A stretch of DNA of 64,000 nt from Natronosporangium hydrolyticum (GTDB taxonomy: Bacteria > Actinomycetota > Actinomycetes > Mycobacteriales > Micromonosporaceae): positions 3,906,001 to 3,970,000 of the forward strand of contig NZ_CP070499.1 in assembly GCF_016925615.1 (NCBI RefSeq), given 5' to 3'. The translations under genes and the position numbers were made by a program. The number at the start of each line of letters is the position of its first letter. The stretch's first letter is position 1. The notes under the pieces are model-generated. The model was not told the origin of the DNA. It worked only from the letters and a program-made list of their open reading frames with translations, and ran no database searches. Shown here in pieces: positions 24,930-33,600 of this stretch.

Positions 24930-25220
24930 ATGGACATGGAGTTCACCGGTGAGGTGTGGTTCTGGCGCGGCCCGCCGCCGTTCCACTTCGTGACCGTGCC
25001 CGAGCCCCACTGCGACGACCTGGCGGAGGTTGCCGGTGAGGTGAGTTACGGCTGGGGCATGGTCCCCGTAGGTGCGCGGATCGGTGACACCACCTGGACG
25101 ACCACGCTCTTCCCAAAATATGGCGGCTACATCGTGCCGATCAAAGCCACCGTTCGAAAGGCGGAGGGCATCGAGGTCGGGGACGACGTAACCATTCGCC
25201 TGACCGTCGACGGAGGGTAG
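24930..25220 (+). CDS. DUF1905 protein
   Basis: A 96-residue beta-barrel-like protein: MEFTGEVWFWRGPPPFHFVT, GWGMVPVGARIGDTTWTTTL and GGYIVPIKATVRKAEGI match the DUF1905 family, whose function is not known. ATG 24930 is used; ATG 24936 is also possible. It stands alone before the methyltransferase gene. Confidence 0.85.
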   Translation: MDMEFTGEVWFWRGPPPFHFVTVPEPHCDDLAEVAGEVSYGWGMVPVGARIGDTTWTTTLFPKYGGYIVPIKATVRKAEGIEVGDDVTIRLTVDGG

Positions 25221-25263
25221 GCTACCGGCGGCGAGCGCGCCGATCGTAGCGGGGAGCCGGACT

Positions 25264-26100
25264 TTGACGGAGCAGGGTATCGACGCTGTACGCGGCTACT
25301 ACGCCTCGTTTCACCGCCGCGAATCGGACCGGCTGCTCACCCCGGAAGGCCGCGTGGAGTTCGCGCTCACCAAGCGTCTTATTCGGCCACATCTGCCGGC
25401 AGCCGGGCGGGTTCTGGACATCGGTGGGGGTCCCGGTCGGTACGCGTGCTGGCTTGCCGGCCAGGGGCTTACAGTGACTCTGGCTGACCTGTCACCCAGC
25501 TTGTTGGATTTGGCCCGCGAGTTGATCGCCGAGTCTGGCACCACAGGTGTAGAGGAGATCGTCGAGGCTGATGTGCGAGACCTCCGCCGCTGGCCCGACG
25601 GCACCTTCGCCATTACATTGGCGTTGGGACCGTTCTACCATCTGCCGGACGCCCAGGACCGGCACCGAGCGTTGGCCGAAATTGTCCGGGTCACCGCCCC
25701 CGACGGGCTGGTCGCCATCGCGCTGATGCCGCGATGGGCATTTTTGCAGCGCACGCTGTCCGTCCCCGATGAGCGGGCCCGCCTGGCCGATCCCGCGTTT
25801 GTTGCCGCGCTGCTGTCGCGAGGGGAGTACACCAACCCGCATAATGGCCGTTTCCCATCCGGTTACGGCGTCGACCCCGGTCAGGTGGCGGAAACGTTCG
25901 CCAGCGCGGGGCTACGGCAGATTCTGCTGGCATCTACCCACGGTTTCGCCACCGGTCTCGAGCGGCCCCTTGACGAACTGCGCGCCAACGATCCCGCCAC
26001 CTACGATGCAGCACTGGATCTACTCACCCGTACGGCCACCGAGCCCAGCATTCTCGGCACCGCCGGTCACCTGCTCTACCTTGGCCGTACCGCCACGTAA
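25264..26100 (+). CDS. Class I SAM-dependent methyltransferase
   Basis: A 278-residue methyltransferase with motif I VLDIGGGPGRYACWLAGQG, motif II VTLADLSPSLLDLA and motif IV ITLALGPFYHLPDAQDRHRA. The N-terminal IDAVRGYYASFHRRESDRLL helix is typical of UbiE/COQ5-like small-molecule enzymes. It starts with TTG 25264 after AGCGGGGAG. A RidA gene follows 14 bases after its stop, suggesting one transcript. Confidence 0.88.
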   Translation: MTEQGIDAVRGYYASFHRRESDRLLTPEGRVEFALTKRLIRPHLPAAGRVLDIGGGPGRYACWLAGQGLTVTLADLSPSLLDLARELIAESGTTGVEEIVEADVRDLRRWPDGTFAITLALGPFYHLPDAQDRHRALAEIVRVTAPDGLVAIALMPRWAFLQRTLSVPDERARLADPAFVAALLSRGEYTNPHNGRFPSGYGVDPGQVAETFASAGLRQILLASTHGFATGLERPLDELRANDPATYDAALDLLTRTATEPSILGTAGHLLYLGRTAT

Positions 26101-26114
26101 CCGGAGGGAGCGCG

Positions 26115-26486
26115 ATGCGCCAGCAGGTCTCCTCAGGAGGGCCGTACGAAGACATGTACGGGTACAGCCGCGTGGTGCGGGTGGGCGACCAGATCCATGT
26201 CTCGGGCACCACGGCGCGCCCGCCGGATCTGGATGGCGATGCCTACCGCCAGGCCCGGGCGGCGCTCGCGATCATTGAGAACGCCCTGCAGGACGTCGGG
26301 TCAACGCTTGCCGCGGTGGTCCGTACGGTCACCTACGTCACGGAGATCGACGACGCCGAACTCGTCGCCCGCGCGCATCGCGAGATCTTCGGCGACATCC
26401 GGCCGGCGGCCACGTTGGTCGAGGTCACCGGCCTGCTCGGTGGGGCCCGGGTGGAGATCGAGGCGTACGCGGTGGAGACGCCGTAG
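26115..26486 (+). CDS. RidA/YjgF-family protein
   Basis: A 123-residue RidA-like trimer subunit (SSGGPYEDMYGYSRVVRVGD, then VSGTTARPP, NALQDVGSTLAAVVRTVTYV and ATLVEVTGLL). The Arg of canonical RidA that holds the keto/imino acid (in PAR.A..V) is replaced in context by PAATLVEV, so this may be a RidA relative with another role than enamine hydrolysis. AGGGAGCGCG precedes the ATG. Confidence 0.88.
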   Translation: MRQQVSSGGPYEDMYGYSRVVRVGDQIHVSGTTARPPDLDGDAYRQARAALAIIENALQDVGSTLAAVVRTVTYVTEIDDAELVARAHREIFGDIRPAATLVEVTGLLGGARVEIEAYAVETP

Positions 26487-26495
26487 CTCCAGGGT

Positions 26496-26870
26496 TCAGG
26501 CCATGGCGATCGCTTCGATCTCCAGCAGCCACTCCGGGGCGTAGATGTCGGCGATGATGACCGTCAACGCGGGCCGGTGGTCGCCGAGAAATTCCTGCCG
26601 GATGCGACCGTTCGCGGCGCGGTACCGGCGATCCGAAAGATAGACCGTCACTTTGGCAAGGTGCTGGACTCCCATCCCCGCTTCACCCAGCACCGCGAGG
26701 ACGTTGCGCCAGACGATGCGGCACTGGGTGTCGAAGTCCGCCGGGACCGGCTCGTCCCACGGCACCTGGCCGCTGACGAAGACCGTCCGGGTGGCGCCCG
26801 TGACCAGGGTGCCGTGGGTGTAGGTCCCGGTCGCCTCGGGCAGCACGTCCGGGTTCAGCTGTGTGATCAT
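26496..26870 (-). CDS. RidA/YjgF-family protein, second copy
   Basis: A 124-residue RidA-like protein: TRTVFVSGQVPWDEPVPADF, then NVLAVLGEAGMGVQHLAKVT, RPALTVIIAD and LLEIEAIAMA. ATG 26870 follows TGGAGGGTCC and overlaps the stop of the upstream methyltransferase by four bases, so it is coupled to it. It is convergent with another RidA gene that is itself coupled to a methyltransferase; sequence similarity between the two is low. Confidence 0.9.
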   Translation of the reverse strand: MITQLNPDVLPEATGTYTHGTLVTGATRTVFVSGQVPWDEPVPADFDTQCRIVWRNVLAVLGEAGMGVQHLAKVTVYLSDRRYRAANGRIRQEFLGDHRPALTVIIADIYAPEWLLEIEAIAMA

Positions 26871-27706
26871 GGACCCTCCAGGTGTCGGCCAACAGGAGCC
26901 GCCGGCTTCACCGCCCGCAGCGAGTAGAGCTGCGGAACCGGCTGCCCCGGCGGGAAGCGAAAGTGACCGTGGTCGTGCTCGTGCAGAAACTGCAGGTGGA
27001 GCCCTGCGTCGGCGAGGGCGCTCACCACCTCGCCGAGGCCGTGCCGCCACTCGACCGTCAACGACGCGGTGAGCCGCGCATCGGGATCGGCGTAGGTGAG
27101 GGGGTCGTCGACCACCATGGGCTCCCGGGAGAAGTAGTCCTCCTCGACCGTGCGGCCGTCGTCGGCCAGCACATCGGCGACCGGATGGAACTCCACCAGA
27201 TAGAGAAACCCGCCCGGGGCGAGCAGGGCGGCCACCGTCCGCGCCCACTCCGCGACGTCCGGAAGCCAGCACAGCGCGCCGATTCCGGTGTAGACGATGT
27301 CGAAGGTCTGCCCGTCGAGGGCTCCAGGTGCGTCGTACAGGTCCGCCGGGACGAACCGGGCGGTGACACCGATCTGCTGCGCGAGCTCGGCGGCGACCGC
27401 CATGGCCGGCGCGGAGAAGTCGAGACCGGTGACGGTGGCGCCGTGCCGGGCCCACGACAGCGTGTCGAGCCCAATGTGGCACTGCAGATGCAGCAGCGTC
27501 TTGCCTTTGACGTCGCCGACCTCGGCGCGTTCGAAGCTGCGTAGGGTTTCGTTGCCCGCCACGAAGCCGGGCAGGTCGTAGTAGGACCCGGCGGCGTGGA
27601 TCGGGACCCGCTCGTCCCAGTTGGCACGGTTGGCGGCGCGCCACTCGGAAGCTCCCGCGGTCGACGTCATCGTGGCGAGGTTATTCGCTGGAAGCGGGAC
27701 GCTCAA
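26867..27706 (-). CDS. Class I SAM-dependent methyltransferase
   Basis: A 279-residue methyltransferase with KTLLHLQCHIGLDTLSWARH at motif I, VTGLDFSAPAMAVA at motif II and FDIVYTGIGALCWL at motif IV. The AxxRANWDERVPIHA N-terminal segment is typical of a widespread actinobacterial group without known substrate. The TTG at 27706 overlaps the stop of the toxin gene (TTGA) and has GGGAG upstream; ATG 27670 is a possible alternative. It is coupled at its end to the RidA gene. Confidence 0.88.
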   Translation of the reverse strand: MSVPLPANNLATMTSTAGASEWRAANRANWDERVPIHAAGSYYDLPGFVAGNETLRSFERAEVGDVKGKTLLHLQCHIGLDTLSWARHGATVTGLDFSAPAMAVAAELAQQIGVTARFVPADLYDAPGALDGQTFDIVYTGIGALCWLPDVAEWARTVAALLAPGGFLYLVEFHPVADVLADDGRTVEEDYFSREPMVVDDPLTYADPDARLTASLTVEWRHGLGEVVSALADAGLHLQFLHEHDHGHFRFPPGQPVPQLYSLRAVKPAAPVGRHLEGP

Positions 27707-28179
27707 CCTGATTCTGCTCCCGCGGCTTCGTCGTCGGGCGCGACCAGCGTCAGCTTGGGGAAGTAGGTACGAAAGCGGGCGGCGTCACGGGTCAGCAACC
27801 GATATCCACATACCGCTGCGTGGGCGCCGATGTAGAAGTCCGCGATCGGCGATTGCTTTACGCCACCCTGCCGGCGATACCGCAAGTAAGCTTTGCCGGC
27901 GAGGAAGCCCGCGCTATAGGGCAGTTCTTCACGTAGAAAGTCCCCCGCTGGTAGGGCCTCGTCAAGGTCCTCGATGCGCGCGAAACGCACCGAGACCTCC
28001 GCATAGACGATCGGGTTGACAACGAGGACTCCCAGGTCCCGGGCAGCGGCGAGTTGGGCGCTCGACCACATCGACCAGGTCGGGTCTTCCGTCAGCACGT
28101 CGAGCAGGATATTCGAATCCACGAGCGTGGCCAGCTCGTCCGGACGGCGATCGGGAACCGGCCGGAGGAAGTCACTCAC
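27703..28179 (-). CDS. vapC: PIN-domain ribonuclease toxin (VapC type)
   Basis: A 158-residue PIN nuclease. The acidic active-site residues are visible: Asp in ATLVDSNILLDVL, Glu in VYAEVSVRF, and Asp in SPIADFYIGAHA and LLTRDAARFRTYFP. Such toxins cleave tRNA or rRNA. GTG 28179 overlaps the antitoxin gene by eight bases, the usual vapBC arrangement; longer starts lie inside the antitoxin gene. It is followed with overlap by a methyltransferase gene. Confidence 0.88.
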   Translation of the reverse strand: MSDFLRPVPDRRPDELATLVDSNILLDVLTEDPTWSMWSSAQLAAARDLGVLVVNPIVYAEVSVRFARIEDLDEALPAGDFLREELPYSAGFLAGKAYLRYRRQGGVKQSPIADFYIGAHAAVCGYRLLTRDAARFRTYFPKLTLVAPDDEAAGAESG

Positions 28180-28411
28180 CCCGAAGCAGATCCATGAGCT
28201 GGTCGGTGGACATGCCGTCGGTCTCCCGCGCGGTCCCCCGGCCGCGTAGGTGCTCAACGAGCCGCTGACCTCTGGTGGGGGAGCCCGCCACCCGCACAAT
28301 CCGCAGGGTAGCTCCCTCCTCGACCACCTCGACCTCGTCGCCCGCGTGAAGGCCGTGCTTGGCTCGCAGCGGCGCTGGAATGGTCACCTGACCCTTGCTG
28401 TTCAACCTCAT
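28172..28411 (-). CDS. vapB: AbrB-type antitoxin (VapB)
   Basis: A 79-residue protein with an N-terminal swapped-hairpin AbrB/MazE DNA-binding domain (MRLNSKGQVTIPAPLRAKHG, then AGDEVEVVEEG) and a flexible C-terminal tail (STDQLMDLLRGE) that should neutralise the PIN toxin encoded next. AGGAG lies seven bases before ATG 28411. A palindrome just upstream is a likely autoregulatory site. Confidence 0.9.
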   Translation of the reverse strand: MRLNSKGQVTIPAPLRAKHGLHAGDEVEVVEEGATLRIVRVAGSPTRGQRLVEHLRGRGTARETDGMSTDQLMDLLRGE

Positions 28412-28438
28412 CAGGTCTCCTGGTATCTCGGGTCACGT

Positions 28439-28452
28439 GTACTACGTAATAC
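28439..28452. promoter_or_regulatory. Candidate VapBC operator
   Basis: GTACTACGTAATAC is an imperfect 14-bp palindrome (GTAnTACGTAnTAC) 28-41 bases upstream of the vapB start. On the minus strand it overlaps TAGTAT, a plausible -10 element, so the toxin-antitoxin complex could block transcription here. Confidence 0.5.
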
Positions 28453-28519
28453 TAGCATCGGTAGGCTCAACCGCGCCGGTAGCGGGCTGACGGTGCTCGC
28501 CGGCCCCTAGAATCACGTC

Positions 28520-29386
28520 GTGTCTTCTGCCCTCACGAGCCTCAGTCGGCAGCAGCAGGAGCGGTTGGCGCAGTGGCTTCCGGGCGCGACCGTAGCGCGG
28601 GACCACAGCTGGGGGCTGGTGGCGACCACCGTGCTGGAGGTGACGCACGCCGGGGCTCGATTCATCGTCAAGGCCGGCGGCGACGACGACCACCACATCG
28701 AGCGTGAGCTGCACGCCCACCGACACTGGTTGCGCCCGTGGACAGGCGTGGGCCGCGCGCCGGCCCTGGCGCACGGCGATGCCGAGGCCAAGCTCATCGT
28801 CACCCAATACCTGCCAGGCGAGTTGGTGCTCGGCGGCGAGCACGCCGACGACCCCGCCATCTACCGGCAGGCCGGCGAGCTGCTCGCGCTGCTGCACACG
28901 CAGCTGGCCATCATCGACGACGAGTACGAGCAGCGGATGAACGACCGGTCGCTGCGATGGCTCGACGGGCCGCACCGGATCGAGGCGGCCGTGGTGCGGC
29001 GGCTGCGGGCCGAGATCGCGACCTGGCCGACTCCGCCGGCGGCGCTGGTGCCCACGCACGGGGACTGGCAGCCCAGAAACTGGCTCATCCACGACGGCGT
29101 CGTGAGCGTCATCGACTTCGGCCGGGCGGCGCTGCGGCTGCCAGATACGGATTTCGCGCGGCTGGCGGTCCAGGATTTCCGCCGCGACCCAGCGCTGGAG
29201 CAGGCGTTCCTGGCGGGATACGGCGCCGACCCGCGCCGGGCCGACCCACGCCAGCCCGACGCGTGGCGCCGCACGCTGGTCCGTGAGGCGATCGGCACCG
29301 CGGCCTGGGCCTACCAGGTCGGCGATGAGCGCTTTGAGGCCCAGGGCCACCGCATGATCGCCGACGCGCTTGCGGGCGGTGCCTAG
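28520..29386 (+). CDS. APH-fold phosphotransferase
   Basis: A 288-residue member of the aminoglycoside phosphotransferase superfamily with RFIVKAGGDD (ATP Lys), LVPTHGDWQPRNWLIHDG (catalytic Asp and Asn) and VISVIDFG-like VVSVIDFGRAAL (metal Asp). It is closer to the small-molecule kinase group than to known resistance enzymes. GTG 28520 starts it. The substrate is unknown. A small exported protein gene follows nine bases later. Confidence 0.87.
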   Translation: MSSALTSLSRQQQERLAQWLPGATVARDHSWGLVATTVLEVTHAGARFIVKAGGDDDHHIERELHAHRHWLRPWTGVGRAPALAHGDAEAKLIVTQYLPGELVLGGEHADDPAIYRQAGELLALLHTQLAIIDDEYEQRMNDRSLRWLDGPHRIEAAVVRRLRAEIATWPTPPAALVPTHGDWQPRNWLIHDGVVSVIDFGRAALRLPDTDFARLAVQDFRRDPALEQAFLAGYGADPRRADPRQPDAWRRTLVREAIGTAAWAYQVGDERFEAQGHRMIADALAGGA

Positions 29387-29395
29387 CATGAGCCG

Positions 29396-29809
29396 GTGAA
29401 GATACCGCGTGGGTGGGTGAAAGTCGGGGCAGCGCTGCTCTCCGCCGGTGCGCTGGGCGGGGTGGCCCTCGTGGCCGGGTTCTCCGCCTGGCCACGCACC
29501 GAGGTGGTCGCCCAGACGCAGGTGACGCCGCAGCCGGCCCCGGTCGAGGGGGCGGGCCCGGCTGAGGTGGTGCTCCATCGCCGATGGTCGTTCTTCGGGC
29601 TCCGGGAGCGCTACACCCTCTTCGCCGGCCGCTCAGTGGTGATCGACACCCGGCCGCTGACCCTGTGCGGCACCACCTACCCGGTCGCCGACCCGGGCGA
29701 GCCGGCGACGATCGAGGCCGCCGTCGCGGGGCCGGCCGGCTACGACGTGAGCTTCGGCTCGGGCGAGGTGGTGACCGTCCCCGAGGAGGCGATGACCCAT
29801 TGCCGCTGA
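29396..29809 (+). CDS. Exported or membrane-anchored protein of unknown function
   Basis: A 137-residue protein with a short basic start, one hydrophobic segment (VGAALLSAGALGGVALVAGF) and an outer domain with Cys residues in TLCGTTYPVAD and EAMTHCR that could pair. No family recognised. GTG 29396 is nine bases after the kinase stop. Confidence 0.65.
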   Translation: MKIPRGWVKVGAALLSAGALGGVALVAGFSAWPRTEVVAQTQVTPQPAPVEGAGPAEVVLHRRWSFFGLRERYTLFAGRSVVIDTRPLTLCGTTYPVADPGEPATIEAAVAGPAGYDVSFGSGEVVTVPEEAMTHCR

Positions 29810-29822
29810 GCCGGGCGGGCGC

Positions 29823-30233
29823 TCACTCCGGCTGGGAGACGTCGACCATCCAGGGGACGCCGAACCGGTCGACGCACAGACCGTAGAGATCGCCCCAGAT
29901 CTGCTTCTCGAACGGCATGGTGACCGTGCCGCCGTCGGCCAGCTGCTCCCACATCTGCTCCAGGCCGTCGCCCGGATCGCCGCTGAGGCTGCAGGTGATG
30001 GTGTTGCCCGGGGTGAATGGCATTCCGGGTGCATTGTCCGAGGCCATCAGCGTGTAGCCCTGATCGGTGGTGAGCGACGCGTGCATCACCTTGTCGATGA
30101 TGGCGGGATCGGTGCCGCCGAACTCGCCGAAGGTGCTGATCCGCAGCTCGCCGCCGAAGACCGCCTGATAGAACTCCATCGCCTCGCGGGCGTTGCCGTC
30201 GAAGGTGAGGTACGGGTTGAGTTGTGACGTCAT
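29823..30233 (-). CDS. PhnB-like VOC protein
   Basis: A 136-residue glyoxalase-fold protein of the 3-demethylubiquinone methyltransferase/PhnB-like group: NPYLTFDGNAREAMEFYQAV, MHASLTTDQGYTLMASD, TCSLSGDP and WGDLYGLCVDRFGVPWMV. GGAGCC precedes the ATG. Function unknown; stands alone. Confidence 0.9.
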   Translation of the reverse strand: MTSQLNPYLTFDGNAREAMEFYQAVFGGELRISTFGEFGGTDPAIIDKVMHASLTTDQGYTLMASDNAPGMPFTPGNTITCSLSGDPGDGLEQMWEQLADGGTVTMPFEKQIWGDLYGLCVDRFGVPWMVDVSQPE

Positions 30234-30313
30234 CGTCGGCTCCTTAGGCTAAGCAACCGTGTGACCCTCCGACGCTAGACCTACCCACCGGCATGGTCGG
30301 CTATTCCGCTCAA

Positions 30314-30565
30314 TCACGTGCCGTCGATCCCGTAGCGGTTGAGCCGCTCGACTGCTTCGACCTTGCTCATCGCCGCCACCTCCGATTCGCGTAAGCCCAC
30401 CCGATTGATCAGCATGTGGACAAGATCGGCAGGCTGCGGGTCAGAAAGCGGCTCGGGCATCCCTCGATCAGGTTTGACCCCGTCCCGAACGCAACGCCAG
30501 AACTCCTGCTCAGAACTCTGAAGCTGATCTCGAAGGATGTGGCTCCAGATGCTGGGTCCGTCTCA
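30314..30565 (-). pseudogene. Remnant of an unknown gene
   Basis: A minus-strand frame with no start codon after the TGA at 30563-30565 reads IWSHILRDQLQSSEQEFWRC, then LVHMLINRVGLRESEVAAMS and ends VERLNRYGIDGT at 30314. It looks like the helical end of a protein, and coding-like sequence continues before the stop (DQLRDWLVGSGQ). An ATG at 30460 would give only 48 residues. It has lower GC than its neighbours. Probably the tail of a decayed or acquired gene. The rest of 30234-30692 holds only the nrdJ terminator. Confidence 0.45.
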
Positions 30566-30620
30566 TTGGCCGGATCCGACCAGCCAGTCCCGCAGCTGAT
30601 CTAGCGTACTTGCGCCTCGG

Positions 30621-30683
30621 TTCGTTCCGGCGGCCCAGCACCAATGACCCTTGGACGGGGTCGGGCTGGGCCGCCGGAACGAA
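30621..30683 (-). terminator. nrdJ terminator
   Basis: TTCGTTCCGGCGGCCCAGC (30621-30639) pairs perfectly with GCTGGGCCGCCGGAACGAA (30665-30683), a 19-bp stem around a 25-base loop. It begins nine bases after the nrdJ stop on the minus strand. Confidence 0.85.
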
Positions 30684-30692
30684 GCTCGGTTG

Positions 30693-33600
30693 CTAGCTGC
30701 AGCCGGAGGTGGAGCCGCAACCTTCGCAGACGTAACAACTGCCGGCCGGCCGCATCTTTGTGCCGCAGGTCAGGCACAGCGGCGCATCGGCAGCCTTACC
30801 GATCACCGACTCCAGCAGCTCGGTGGAGGAGCCGACCGACTCGGTCGAGGTCGCCGACTCGTCACCCGCCGCCAGCACAGGACGGGCCGCCGGCTTCGCC
30901 GAGACCGGCGCGGTAGCGAGCCCGGCAAGGTCGACCTCGCCGTCGTCGTCGCCCGCCTCGGCACGGACCGCGGCGGCCCGCTCCTCGGCGGTGAAGATGC
31001 CCAGCTCGGAGCGCTTCTCGTAGGGCAGGTAGTCCAGCGCCAGCCGCCGGGCCACGTAGTCCATCACCGAGGTCGCCATCCGGATGTCCGGGTCGTCGGT
31101 CATCCCGGCCGGTTCGAACCGCATGTTCATGAACTTCTCCAGATACCGCTCCAGCGGCACGCCGTACTGCAGCGCCACCGAGACGGCGATGGAGAAGGCG
31201 TCCATCACCCCGGCGAGGGTCGAGCCCTGTTTGCCGAACTTCAGGAAGATCTCGCCCAGCCCGTCGTCCGGGTAGGAGGAGGCGGTCAGGTAGCCCTCGG
31301 CGTCGCCGACCGCGAACGACACGGTCTGCGACGGCCGCTTCTTCGGCAGCCGCCGGCGCACCGGGCGGTACTCGATGACCTTCTCCGGCTCGGCAACCTG
31401 CTTGGCGCCCTTTCCGCTGGAGAGCGGCTGGCCCACCTTGCAGTTGTCCCGATAGATGGCGATCGCCTTCAGGCCGAGCCGCCAGCCCTCGAAGTAGATC
31501 TGCTCGATGTCGGCGATGGTGGCGTTCTCCGGCATGTTGACGGTCTTGCTCACCGAACCGCTCAGGAACGGCTGTGCCGCCGCCATCATCCGGACATGGC
31601 CCATCGGCGAGATCGCCCGCTCCCCCAGCGCGCAGTCGAAGACCGGGTAGTGGTCCGGCCGCAGCCCCGGCGCGTCGACCACATGCCCGTGCTCGGCGAT
31701 GTACTCGACGATCGCCTCCACCTGCTCGGGCTGGTAACCGAGGTTGGACAGCGCCCGCGGCACGGTCTGGTTGACGATCTGCATCGACCCGCCGCCGACC
31801 AGCTTCTTGAACTTGACCAGCGCGAGATCCGGCTCGATCCCGGTAGTGTCGCAGTCGAGCATGAAGCTGATCGTGCCGGTCGGCGCGATAACGCTCGCCT
31901 GGGCGTTGCGCCACCCGTTCACCGCACCCAGCTCGTTGCCGATCCGCCACTGTTCGGCCGCGGCCCGGCTCACCGCCACTGCGTTCGGGCTCTTCGGCTT
32001 GATCTCGTCGTTGGCCGCCGCGTGCTTGCGCATCACCCGCTGGTGCGCCTCGGCGTTGCGGGCATACCCCTGGTACGGGCCGACCACCCCGGCCAGCTCC
32101 GCCGACCGCCGGTAGGAGACCCCGGTCATCAGCGAGGTGATCGCGCCGGTCAGCGCCCGGCCGGCGTCCGAGTCGTACGGCAGGCCGCACGCCATCAGCA
32201 GCGCACCGAGGTTGGCGTACCCGATCCCGAGTTGCCGGTACGCGCGGGTGGTCTCGCCGATCTTGTCGGTCGGGAAGTCCGCGAAGCTGATCGAGATATC
32301 CATCGCGGTAATCACGAACTCGACCGTCTTGACGAACTGCTCCACCTCGAACGAGCCGTCCTCGTCCCGCAGGAACTTCATCAGGTTCAGCGAGGCGAGG
32401 TTGCACGACGAGTTGTCGAGAGACATGTACTCACTGCATGGATTACTGGCGGTGATCCGGCCGGTCTCCGGGTTGGTGTGCCAGTCGTTGATGGTGTCGT
32501 CGTACTGCATGCCGGGGTCGGCACACTCCCACGCCGCCTGGGCGATCTTGCGGAACAGCCCCTTGGCGTCGACCGTGTCGACCACCGAGCCGTCCATCCG
32601 CCCCCGCAGGTCGAACGACCCGCCCTGCTCGACCGCGCGCATGAACTCGTCGGAGACCCGGACCGAGTTGTTGGCGTTCTGGTATTGGACGCTGACGATG
32701 TCGGAGCCGCCGAGGTCCATGTCGAAGCCGGCGTCGCGCAGCGCCCGGATCTTGTCTTCCTCGCGCGCCTTGGTCTCGACGAACTCTTCGATGTCCGGGT
32801 GGTCGACGTCGAGGATCACCATCTTCGCCGCCCGCCGGGTGGCGCCACCGGACTTGATGGTGCCGGCCGAGGCGTCGGCGCCGCGCATGAAGCTCACCGG
32901 CCCCGAGGCGGTGCCGCCCGAGGAGAGTAGCTCCTTGGAGGAACGGATCCGGGAAAGATTGACCCCGGCCCCGGAGCCGCCCTTGAAGATCAGGCCCTCT
33001 TCTTTGTACCAATCCAGGATGGAGTCCATCGAGTCGTCGACGGAGAGGATGAAGCAGTTGTGCACCCGCAGGTTGCCGGCGAGGAACTCACCGGACTCGG
33101 TCTGGATGTCGTAGACCGGCTGCTGGCCGACCGACTCGACCCGGGTGATCTCCAACCGGCGGGTCCGCTGGTCGGCCCGGTCTGCCCCGGCGAGCCGCTC
33201 GCGCAGCGCGAACGTCCGGGCCGGGTCGACGTAGCCGACCTCCTCCGCAAAGATCACCTGGTCGGCGGGGTCGGGCAGGTGCAGCCGCCACCCCTGCCCC
33301 GACTCGGCGGCGACCACCTCCGCGAAGATCCCGAACCGCAGCAGCAGGCTCTGCACCCCATGGGCCAACGGCCCGGAGTCGGTGGTCAGCGAGACCGATC
33401 CCGCCGCCTCGGACCCACCGGTCTGGAACAGGCTGCGCAGGTAGGCCACGACCACCGGCAGCGGGGCGGTGAACAGCCCCGCCGGCACGGTTGCCCGGTC
33501 GCCTGGCTCCAGTAGGCCCCAGCCATGCACCAGCTCGGCGAGGGCCGGGTCGTAGAGGGAGATGTGCCGGTGATCGACCGCTTCGTCGGCGGTGACGGTA

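Noticed and set aside
30651-32930. A 759-codon open frame on the plus strand
   Set aside because: Antisense to nrdJ, with Arg/His/Val-rich random-looking sequence.
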